Shown piece after piece: positions 30,733 through 41,218 of a DNA stretch of 64,000 nucleotides. The stretch is taken from the NCBI GenBank assembly GCA_033439765.1, contig JAULSN010000005.1, positions 2,061,001 through 2,125,000 of the forward strand, written 5' to 3'. How positions within the stretch are numbered: the first letter of the stretch is position 1; each line of letters starts with the position of its first letter. The notes beneath the pieces were generated by a model. It was not told the DNA's origin and did no database searches. It saw only the letters and a list, made by a program, of their open reading frames with translations. This DNA is from Lasiosphaeria ovina (Eukaryota > Ascomycota > Sordariomycetes > Sordariales > Lasiosphaeriaceae). A program made the position numbers and the translations under genes.

Positions 30733-32607
30733 GATGCTCCAGGGCCTGAGACGACGCAGGGCTCCATTCAGAGTCACTTGCGGTCTTTATCTCACTCTGA
30801 GTCCTTGGCGAAGACATCCTGGCGTCCTCTGCGAGCCGTTCTTATTTCTCATTCTTTTTCCAACTTGCTTTTGGGCAAAGTATTGGACTTTTGGTGCAGC
30901 ACCTGCCGACGATCGCTAAGGTACATGGCCACCTGAACGTCGAGCGAGCCACTCGAAGGCGCATTGTCTTCCAGAATGCATTTACTGCAAATTGAAAGTT
31001 CTGTCAGAAGTCAGTGCTTTCTCCTGAATCTCCTGAGAAAATATAAAACATAGTCTTGGATTGTGGGGTCGGCAACGAAGCCAGGTGCTGTTACGTTCAG
31101 CGAGGTCAAAAAGAGGGTAGAAAAATGATGTGATGTGGGAGGAAGAAAGAAGGGCGGAATGCCCCGCCTATGACAGTTAAATGCCTGCTTTCTAGCATGT
31201 AAGCACTAGGCCATTGTTGGCGTACGTAAACGCGCCATTCCAAAGCGGCCCTGTTATGTAACAGGTGCCAGGTGCCAGGTGCCCGGTGCCAGGTCGACCA
31301 TCGACCGGACCGAGTCCTGAGAGATTGGCCAGCGGGGAAAAGCGGTCGCGGAGAGACGCGGGTGTTAGAACCACCGGCCCCAAGTTGGACAACGTCGATA
31401 GAACTTGAGTCAAAAATCGTTCCGCGCCTCTATTTCGTGTGACCTGTTTATTTCTGCAGAGCAAATTTCGTGATTTGGTACAAATCCCAAGTTGCATAAC
31501 TCTTTGAGATTCGTTTGCCTCGTGTGAATGAAATTCAAGAACACTCAACACTCAAAGGAACATGTATGTATAAGAGAGCTTACCTATACGTATCACAACC
31601 AGTACCTGGCTTACACCTGCGCCCCTTGTCTTGGCTAAACCAAGTCTGGGTAGACAAACAGTAACCGATAAGGAGGATCCTCGTTACAAGGACGCATATA
31701 ACTACCATGACAAACAGAACACAGGAGGTGTAGAAAGAGATAAAAGGTTTAGGAGACAGTTGGCAAGAAACCTCGTGAAGTCTGAAAATCGTAAGAATAT
31801 GTAAACAAGGATGCATGCCATAACCGCCTCTAGTTCTCAACTACGTTTCCTCTCTCTAATTATGTACAAGCAAAACTGTTCGTGGTTCTCAAACCACGTA
31901 GGGATCCTACAGGTCTAAGGGTGGTAGATCTACCGTTGGGGGGGTGCAATGTTGGTTCTATTCTGTCTGTCTAAGGAACTAAACTGGGTTCTAGGGCGAC
32001 CGGGGTTTTGTGTGTACGGGCGGGAGGTCTGCGCGCGGCACGTGCCTTCACACGTGCGCGGTCACGCGACCTCCGCTAGTGTGCGGTCACCAATATCGCT
32101 ATTCCAACAAAAACCAAACTCTTATCCCGGTTGGTAGGGGACCTTCTCTTCAAGTAATGAAGTCCTATGTCTTCCAGTTTCATTTTATCTTTATTTTTAA
32201 TTTCATCTCATCCCTAATTTCTTCAACTTCTCCAACCCCAGCTGTAACAACCTGCCTTACCGCGCGAAAAAAAGCAGGGAAGCACATCCGGGTAGAGATT
32301 TGTATCCGTGTCTATCTAATAGGCGCCCTATCTAGACGACTTGCGCATGCATATTTATTTACATGGGGGGGTTTTTTTTTTCATAAATCGACATTGAGAT
32401 GTTTTTTCAAAAGTAGAAAAAAGAAAACGAAAATAAGAAATGATTCCGCCCAAGAAAAAGGCTATAACAAAAATGACCAAAGCCAGCCCTCCCCACCCCC
32501 CAAAAAAGCAGACAGACAACCTCTCGCTCTACCTCTCCTCTCTAGGTACCCAGCCACTAGAATGCAGAAACTATGATGATAATAATAATAACGACTGCCG
32601 CAAGAAA
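30733..32607. other. Convergent intergenic region closing the cluster
   Basis: About 1.9 kb between the P450 and the ABC transporter, whose 3' ends face each other. It is A/T-richer than the genes, with a short AGGTGCC tandem repeat near 31262-31292 and several A or T runs. No gene recognised. This is the natural right border of the polyketide cluster. Confidence 0.55.
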
Positions 32608-34980
32608 TCACAGAGCAGTCAGCTCCTCGATCCTCCTCTCGAGCTCGGGGACCTGGCGCAGCAGGACGTCGAGGTCCTCCTTCTCGTCCTCGAGGGCGAG
32701 GCGCTTCTCGGCGTCGAGGCCGGTGAAGACGTAGTTGCCCTGGCCGTCGAACTGGAGGATGCGGGAGTGGTACTTCCAGAGGGAGCGGCGGTGGCTGACG
32801 GTCATGAGGGTGATGCCGAGGGCTTTTGCGTTCTCGTACATGGCCTTCTCCGTGTCGAGGGTGACGGAGCTGGTGCACTCGTCGAGGATGGCGTAGCGGG
32901 GGCGGTGGTAGAAGAGGCGGGCCATGGCGACGCGCTGCTGCAGGCCGCCCGAGAGCACGTCGCGCCACTCGGCCTCGGCGTCCCAGCCCTCGGGGTACAG
33001 CTCGACGAGGTGCTCGAGCCCGAGCATGCGCAGCACCGCCATCAGGTCCGCGTCCGACACGCCCTTGGCTCGCATCGTGCGCAGCCCGTCCGGGTAGATG
33101 ATCTGCTGCCGCAGCGACCCGCGCGACAGGTACGGCCGCTGCGGGATGTAGAAGATGTCGGTGAAGGGCGGCTTGTGCACCGTGCCGCCGTAGACGGGCC
33201 ATAGCCCTCCGAGGATGCGGAACAGCGACGATTTGCCGCAGCCGTTGGGCCCCACTACTAGTAGGTGGTCGCCCTGCTTGAGAGAAAAGGATAGCGCCTT
33301 GACTAGCACGTCGCCGTTGGGGGAGATGATGGGGCTGCAACCTCGCGAGTCAGTGCAAGAACATGGCTGTGGGGGGGGGGGGGGGGGGAGGGTGTTTTGA
33401 CATACACGTCGATGAATTCGATATCTGTACTCTCAACCACCTTACCCCTGCCCCGGAGCACGGCCTCGTTGTTCTCGGTGCCCGAGCTCGAGACAAGCTT
33501 CTTCTCGAAATGCCCCGACTGGATGTCGTCCATAACATCGAGAAGCGAGGCGACGCGCGACGTGTAGCCGGCCAGCTCCATGATCTCGCGGTACGAGAAC
33601 ATGACACGCCCAAAGGCGTCAGACGCTCCCAGGAGCATCCTCCGGTTCGTCACGAAGCTTTCTGTCCGGTCACCCATATTCAGTACGGCCTGGCCCGGCA
33701 GCTTGACGAAAACGGGGACGCTGCAGAGCAACAAGCCTAGAGCGCCCCAAAAGTACTTGATGACAAAGTCCTCCATGAAGCCGTGGTAGAAGCGCCGCCG
33801 CAGAATGTAGTTGACGTGCTTGATCAGGGTAAAGTAGCCCTTGTCTAGTGTGTCCTTCTCGGCCTCGTGGCCGGCATACAGCGCCACTTCCTCGGCGTGG
33901 TCGATTAGTCTCGAGTGCTGGAAGCGGAACTCGCCCTCCAGCCTCGCCTCGTCTGCCACATATTTGCCAAACGGCGGAGTTAGCACGCGCATCACGTTTG
34001 CCGAGAGTTGTACTAATAGGGCCATGAACACGACCCCCTCGCCGCCGACGCTCTTTGAGAGAGAAAGGGTATAGATGGTCTGATGCTGTTAGCTTAGGAG
34101 GCCCAAGGACGGAATGACACTCGAGGACACGCACCATGTCGAGCATTGGCTTGGCCAAATTACTATACAATTCAGCCAGGCTGTTGGAGAACTTGGCCAC
34201 GTCAACGGCGATGAGCTGATCTGGGTTCTTAATCCTGTCGTCAAGCGCCGAGATGCCGTAGAAGGTCAACTGCGACAGATACTTGTCGTGGATGAACTGC
34301 GTCAAGCGCGTCCGGTACCTCAACGAGAGCTCGGCTTGGTGATATGAAAGCTGCACATAAGCGGTTTAGCAACATGCGATGCGCCGGTCCGGAGGGAGGC
34401 GGGGGGGGGGGGGATTGCATACCATAGAGTTTGTAAATGTGGCCGGGACAGCGATCAACATCCACCAGACGATGCGCATCAGGAACTCGCGGCCGTTTCC
34501 CTTGACCAGGGCCTTGACGATGGCGCCGTCCATGGCAGCGACCTTGAGACTGATGAGGGTGCGCACGACGAGGAAGAAGCTGTGGCTGATGAGGAGGCGG
34601 GTTTCCTTGCTGCGCCAGCCGGGCACAACGATGCGGAGCAGGCGGAGCAGGGAGCGGAAGAACTCGCGGTTGAGCTCGACCTTCTTCTTCTTCTTCTTTG
34701 CGGCGGCGGCGGCGTCTTGGTCGTCGGCGGCCGTTGAGAAGGAAGACGTGGTGCCCTTGCGCTCGGCACGCTTGGCGGCGTCATGGGCCGAGGCGGCCTT
34801 TTGCTCGGCGATGGCATTGCGCACGCGGTTGATGAGGGCGACGAAGAGCGTAATGTAGACGGCCCGCGAGATGCGGGTGCGATTGGAGAGGTAGAGCTGC
34901 GTAAGTTGCGACACAACAGCGCGGATGGTGCTCTCGCGCAGCAAGATGGGCGTGGCCAGCTTCGACTGTGCCGGCGCCAT
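32608..34980 (-). CDS. Peroxisomal ABC half-transporter (ABCD/PXA family)
   Basis: Imports long-chain fatty acyl-CoA into peroxisomes for beta-oxidation, working as a dimer. Model: exons 34980-34423, 34350-34135, 34079-33406 and 33334-32608, 724 residues. The N-terminal transmembrane domain includes RNREF-like basic loops, the ABCD-type segment [21 protein letters not shown] and the EAA-like motif [18 protein letters not shown]. The nucleotide-binding domain has Walker [12 protein letters not shown] (about 511), the signature [14 protein letters not shown] (about 609) and Walker [13 protein letters not shown] Lys-rich tract (KKKKKK) lies near residue 97. Whether this is the Pxa1 or the Pxa2 partner cannot be told by eye. 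The third intron contains a long G run. Confidence 0.93.
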
Positions 34981-35809
34981 TGTCCGCGAGAGGCGTGATT
35001 AACAAGGGCGGGGAGGGGGAGAGATCACGCCGACTGGTTGGCGGCGGTCATCGAGGACGATCTTGTTTCTCGGTGTCTCGTAGGCAATATTCTGGGGTTT
35101 GTATTCCGTTCGGCCCCGAGGATGAGGATGGACGTCGTTAGCCTCGAGTCATCGATGGCTCGTTCCAGGGCGAGGGCGTCCAGTGTCAGTGCGTTCCAGT
35201 TGCTGCGGCTAACAGGCACAACGCACTGGCGGCATGTCGATCACTGACGCAAGCAAAGCAGGCGGAGGTCCAGCAAGTCCCGGAACTCTCGTCTAATGGT
35301 AGTGAAGCAATAATCCGAACTGTTGCGATTGTGTACTGTACAGTCGGGAGGTTGTCGTGGTTCGTCGCAATGCGTGAGGTGAGGTGCCGCGCTCCATCCC
35401 TCGGCTTTGCGTCACCCACCACTTGGTAGCCTATAGGATGCTAGGATGCTGGAAGATGCACAGCAGGTCCGCCCCGGCCTGCGCCCTCCACGGCGCCCTT
35501 GCTCCAAGGCAAGCATGTGATCGATCCCGTCTGGGCCGCTCAACCGCTGTAGGCCGCTTCCCCAGTCCCAGTTCCCAAATTGGTACCGAACCCGGGGAAA
35601 GCAGTGGGGCCTGATACTTCCATACACAGTACAACACTCCACGTAATTACGTACCTTACGTAGTAGTGTGCGGTCCAGTCTCCACTGTTACTGAACCGAC
35701 CTCCAACTCTCACCAAGACGTTAACGCCGAGCCGCCGCCGCCGCCGCTACCAGCACTTCAGTCCAATGCTGAGGTAACTCGGCTTATACCCGACCGGAAC
35801 CACGCCGAA
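34981..35809. other. Divergent intergenic region
   Basis: Promoter interval between the ABC transporter (minus) and the ER membrane protein (plus). Short open frames only. The frame of the plus-strand gene is open back to 35666, but the downstream ATG gives the signal peptide. Confidence 0.55.
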
Positions 35810-36760
35810 ATGCTGCCACTATCGCGGTCCTCCCTGGCGGTCTGCCTGCAGGCCGTTCTGGCGGTCGCCAACACCGAGAAAGCGATATTCCTCGGCCCGG
35901 CCAGCATCGCTGTCCCGCTCGAGCACCCGACGCTCGACGGCCTCGGCCTCGACGTCCTGAGCCCGGCCGCCGCGTCCTCTCCGTCTATACGAACGCACCT
36001 AGAGGCCCAGTTCCCAACAGCCTCGCACCCGCACGGAGCAGCCACATGGCTTCTGCTGGACGGGCTCGAGGAGGGCCGGCGCTACGAAGTGCGCGTCTGC
36101 TGGGCCGCCACGGTATGTACCTACCTACCCCCTTCCCCTATTATTCGCCATTCATCCCATGTAAAGCAAAGCAACACAAAACAAACAAAGCCGGGCTGAC
36201 CAAATCCCCCCATCCAGCAACCCACCGCATTCAGAGTCATCACGCACGAGGTCGAGGACGTCTGGGCGACGCCCGAGCTGATCACATCGCTCTGGGCGTA
36301 CTCGACGTCGCGGCTGCAGGCGCAGGCAGCGTCCGACGACGACAACAACACCAAAAACCACGCCACGCCCCCTCCATCCCCAATCATCACACCGCAGAGC
36401 AGTGGCAACAACCAGCCACAAGCGCAGAAACAGCGCGAAGCATCCGTGCTGCTGCTGCAGATCCTCGCGGCGGCAGACTACGTCTCGGCGAACGCGACGG
36501 TGATGCGCGACGTGGCGCGCGTCGACGCGGACGTGATCCTCGACCCGTTCGTGCTGCTCAACGCCGTGCCGCGGTCGCTGCTGCCGACGGCCGGGTACAT
36601 CGTAGCCGTGGCCGCCGCGGCGTTCTACGTGGCGCGGTATGTCGTGGCGCGGCTGCGGGCTTTTGTCGCTGCTGCTGCTGCCGATGGTGGTGATGATGGC
36701 GCGGGGCGAACGCAGAAGCAACTCCATCAAAAGACGAAGAAGAAGAAGAAGACGCAGTGA
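35810..36760 (+). CDS. Type I ER membrane protein of unknown function with dilysine tail
   Basis: Exons 35810-36112 and 36218-36760, 281 residues. I start at the ATG giving MLPLSRSSLAVCLQAVLAVA, a plausible signal peptide; an upstream in-frame ATG at 35666 would add 48 Pro-rich residues. The lumenal part includes a fibronectin-III-like stretch (LLLDGLEEGRRYEVRVCW) that runs across the intron and a long Asn/Gln/Pro-rich loop. A single transmembrane segment near the C-terminus (GYIVAVAAAAFYVARYVVA) is followed by a basic cytosolic tail ending KKTQ, which fits the KKXX retrieval signal of resident ER membrane proteins. I do not recognise the family; a conserved fungal secretory-pathway protein is the best description. 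Confidence 0.78.
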
Positions 36761-37543
36761 AACTAAACTACCCCTATCTCGCTTCCCCTTCTTCCTCTAG
36801 TCCGCTTCTGCGGATATATCCTTGTTTCTTTTGTGTATTCCCATCCATACCTATTTATTATTCTGGCGTATATCCCCGTGTCGGTATTTAATAGCTGGCG
36901 CACGTCCGCTCGGGGACAGGCACGGCACTGCATGGCATGCTATTAACAAACAGACAAACAAAGAGGAGAAAAACGCCCTAATAAAAAGACGAGGTAGAAA
37001 AGGGGGCAAGTATCCCAACTAGCAGCATGAAAAGGTAGCTATCTGTTGAGGCTTTCAATGTTTGCCATTTTAAAAAGTAGTCGAAGATGAGAAGAAGAGC
37101 TATCTATTTTCCGCGCACGCGGGATAGAGGAGGGAGGGCCCGGGCAATACGAAGCTAAACGACGGGGGAGAGCAAACTGGATGGATGCAGATTTGTTCCA
37201 GACAAGATAAAGAACAAAAAAGCATGGCCGATTCTACATGCACACAGGCGCAAACATATCTAACGGCCCCACTTGGGCCCAACTACGTACCTCCTCCGAC
37301 ATCCGGCTTGGGACTTCCCCTTCTGCCCAGCTCAACAATGTACGACCCCCGATTTTCCTCGGCCGAAGGATATGTCCAAAGGATATAGATGTCTTCTGAA
37401 AAAATCTCGCTCTCCCGCCTGCTCTCCGCTCTCTGTTCTACGCTCAAAGCTTCACAATCTACGCCGCCGAGCTTCTCGCTCCGCTCCCAGCACCGACAGC
37501 CGACAGCCGCAGCCGCGGCCGCAGCCGGCCGCACACGCACCGC
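36761..37543. other. Convergent intergenic region
   Basis: 3' UTR space between the ER membrane protein and the WW-domain gene. A/T-rich, with no supported gene. Confidence 0.55.
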
Positions 37544-39113
37544 TTAGTACTGAGAACCGCCGTAGTGGTGCTGCTGCTGGCCGCCGTACTGGGGCGGGTA
37601 TGGCGAGGAGCCAGGCGGCGGGGGTGGCTGGCCGCCATATGACGGGTTATAGGACCCCGGCGTCCCGTACTGCTGCGGCTGGCCGTACGCCTGCTGGGGA
37701 GGAGCCCCGTAGCTGGGCTGTGGCGGGCTCTGCACGCTGCCGTACGAGTGCGGCACGGTACCGCCGGGCGGAGGAGGATAGCTCTGAGTGTGCGACTGCG
37801 GACTCGCGTAGGACGACGCCGCTCCTTGGCCGTAGCCGCCGTGCTGGGGCTGGCCCGTCGGGTTGTAGGGCTGGCTGGGAGGGGAGGCGTAGGATGGCGC
37901 GCCCGTGTTCTGGTACGACGGGGCGCTGGGGCTGCTCTGGTAGGATTGGGCGCCGCTCTGGTGCGATGGCTGCTGCTGTGCGGGCGGCTGGTACGACGAG
38001 CCTGAAGCGGAGGGCGACTGGTACGTCGCAGGTGGTGCTTGGCCGGTGTATCCTCCGGCCTGCCCAGAATTAGAGTAGCCAAAGTTCTGGCCGCTCTGCA
38101 TAGATAACTATAGTCAGCCTCGGAACTCTGCAAGTGAAGCCTTTGTTAGCCATCCCGAGTGTCTGGTCCAACGTACCGAGCTGCCGTGCGGTTTGCCCCC
38201 AAACAGGCCGGCGACGCCTCCCATCATGCCCGAAAGGCCTCCGGAGCTGGCAGGCGCCGACGACTGGCTGCCGTGGTAGTTCTGTGACGACTGAGCTGGC
38301 TTGTTGCTGCCAGACGAGAACAGCCCCGAAACCACCTGCCCCGCCAGCTTGCCACCGATGCCGCCGCCGCCGCTACTGTGCCCGCCGCCGCCGCCGCCGC
38401 CCGAGTGTGTGAGGCCGCTGAGAATCGAGCCGGCTAGTCCACCACCACCGCCGCCGCCGCCGTGTGATTGCTTTCCGCCACTAAGGTTGCTCATGAGGGT
38501 GTTTCCGAGGAAGGACTGTCACGAAAATGCGGTGGTTAGCGCCATGAACCCTCTTTCTCTCCTCGATTCCGATATATGGACAACCCATAACCTCTTCCCC
38601 GAAACCAGAACAAAGGTGCAGAGAGAAACAACTCACCCCAAGGCTCCTATCCCCCGTCGGCCCGTCCATGCCGCCGCGCGTGCCGTCCTCGCGCGGCAGC
38701 ACGGGCTCGAGCCGGCCGTCGGGGTAGCGCGCCGTCTGCGACCCGTCCGGGTGCACGATTATCTGGGCGTCGCTGTCGCCGCCACCGTTACTGGTGTAGC
38801 TGTTGCTCGCGCCGCTATTGCTGTTGCTGCCCGCGGCATACTGCGCCACCGCTCCTCCTCCTCCTCCTCCTCCTCCTCCTCCTCTGTTGCTGCCATCGGG
38901 CACCCCGTACGGGTGCTCGCTGGCGGCACCCGGCGTGCCGTCGCCGCCCACGGGTGCCGCCTCCTCGGGCGTCTCCCACTGCGTCACCCCCGTCGACAGC
39001 TGCACAAAGTAGTACTTACGACTTGTGCTGTCCCACTGCGCGATCCACCCCGCCGGCAGCGGCGGCGGCGCGTACGTGGGCCCGTTGCTGCCGGGCGATG
39101 CGGTGCCGGACAT
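37544..39113 (-). CDS. WW-domain protein with Gly-rich middle and prion-like Gln/Pro/Tyr tail
   Basis: Exons 39113-38637, 38515-38177 and 38095-37544, 455 residues, every exon a whole number of codons. The N-terminus carries one WW domain (residues 20-50: LPAGWIAQWDSTSRKYYFVQ, with W23, aromatic YYF, W46 and P49), which binds Pro-rich peptides. A poly-Gly run (about ten Gly) and RLEPVLPRED follow. The middle exon encodes blocks of Gly with hydrophobic segments (LAGSILSGL, KLAGQVVSGLF, MMGGVAGLFGG). The last exon is dominated by Tyr, Gln, Pro, Ser and Gly and ends HHYGGSQY, the composition of aggregation-prone or condensate-forming tails. Function is not known to me; an adaptor in RNA, trafficking or stress-granule biology is possible. 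Confidence 0.88.
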
Positions 39114-41218
39114 GGTCTTGGTTGCTGGTGTGTTCTGCTTTTGTTGGATGTGATGTGATGTCGGACGTGGTGTTAGTGAAGAGCTTTTTTTTTTTCTCCC
39201 TTTACTCTATTTGTCGTCCTGGGGAAAATGGCCAAGGCCTAGGGTATGTATGGTATGGCGGGATCTTGAGATGACGAGGTGGTGGGGTTCGCTTAATTAT
39301 TTGTTTGCGTAATAAAAGAAAGCTTCCGATACCCAATGGTTTCTCTTTCTGTTTTATTATTTCGGGTACCGTTATTGACAAGCTAGTCCGCCCCCCGGAC
39401 TGCTGCTGCTATTTCCTTGCCGAGTTAGTCAAAGCTGGGCGGGATGGTCGTCTTGTCCTGTTCGGGATCCCGTCGACTGCCTGACTCAGGTAGGTCGTAA
39501 GAAAATGGGTAACAGGTTTGCGGGGCAGGTTGGTGAGAACTGCCGTTGCGATTGTCGAACTCGAGAAATAAATAATTGAGGGGGGGGAAAAAAAAGAGGG
39601 AGCCCTTTAAGAGAACCCAAAGCGGCCAGCAGCAGAAGCCAGCTGAAAGTTCGGGTTTGATATGGGTGGGTGAGGTGGGCTTGGCTTGCCAAGTTGGGTT
39701 GGCTACAAGCTGGGGCGCGGGTCGTAGAGTAGGTAGTGAGTGGCGCGGGGGAGGGACGGGCGAGACCCGCCCGGGAGCGTGTTTGATTCAGCCCGGGAAC
39801 CTGATTGCTTTTTGGCCTCGTCGATCAGCGGCGAAGGTGGGGGAGGGCGTGTCGAGCTGCCTTGTAGAGATTGTCCACTATAACCAAGGGGCACGTTTGC
39901 ATTTCACAGCGATAACCTTTTTATCTATTTTTATTATTGCGTTATATAACACAGGTTGACTTATTATATCAGCAGGAGAAGGACAGAAATAACCCAGTAA
40001 GGAATCATGTAAGCAGCCAAGCAAGGTATCTTACAATGGAACCCAAGGACACCTTCAATTCAGTGGAAGCTTGGGAGGCCGCGGGCTTGCCTCTTTCCAG
40101 CGACTCGACGCACGCCGCGAAGACGGCCGAAATGGGGGATGCACACGACCTAATAATGGGACTCACCCGCAGCCACGCGGTTTTCAATATTAAAAACGAA
40201 ATACTAGGCTAGCATCGGCAAAGAAAGCCTCAGCAAAAGAAAGCTATCAAGGGTACATGCACTCCGTAACACCACATCGCATCGTTTCGCAAGGGAGTGA
40301 GTGAGGCGGTGCAGCTCCCGTCAACGCTCTTCCCCCCCGCCGTCATCAACTGCTTCCATGTCGTGCTTCACTCCATCAGGCAACCTGCACGGCAAAGATA
40401 AGTACCTAGCCAAGATACGTAGTTTATTTAATCCGCGGATATTGTCTTCGAAGGGTGGGTGTTTCCCCATCAAGACAAGAAGAACGGCCATGGGATGAAA
40501 AAAAAAAAGCCCAAGCCACAGCGGCTGGCGCGTCCGGTGTCGTAACTCATTGGCCACCTACTTCCGCACCAACATCAGACACACCCAATTGTGCCATGTT
40601 AAAGTGTCCCATGTTCATATGGTTAGTTCATATGAAGAAGGACGATCGCGATGGCGAGAGAGGCAACCCAAAAAGAAGCCACATCGTCCCGGATCTTTTG
40701 TTCCCACTCAACAATAACATCAGCTTGGATCAGTACACACACTCTCTATCTAACACATGCGAACGCGAATAGTGAGACAAAAAATACAACGCTTGACGTG
40801 ATATCGCCGTAGCTAGATATCAAATTCCGAAAACAAAACCCCTCTCCCCTCCATCCCCTACCAAGAGAAGAGAGAAAAACTGACAGCGCCCTCCCTTTAT
40901 TTTACTCCTCATGCGCCGTCTATCAGCAAAAAATAAAGACCCCCAAGAAAAAAAAAATCCGTGTCTGTCTGTCTGTCTGTCTAGATTGCTTGCTATTGGG
41001 TGGGTGGGTGCTGTTGAAAAAAATCCCCCCAGTCCCAAAACAAATGGATATCGGTGGAAAAGAAAGAAAAAAAAGACGTCTCTGTAACTCTCTAGAGAAG
41101 TGTCGTGGCCGCGCCATCACATCATGTCCTGTATCTCCGCAAACGGCAGACCTCACTCAATATGCGACGTGTCGCAAATCGAAACTGAGAGAACATAATT
41201 TAAAACAAAAAAACTCCC
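39114..41218. other. Upstream region of the WW gene and 3' flank of the GDE1-like gene
   Basis: About 2.1 kb. Open frames such as 39937-40212 lack motifs and are not supported. A CTGT microsatellite occurs near 40960-40982 and a poly(A) run near 40499-40508. Confidence 0.5.

Noticed and set aside
39937..40212. 91-codon plus-strand frame in the gap downstream of the GDE1-like gene
   Set aside because: No motif, weak start context and A/T-rich surroundings; treated as chance.
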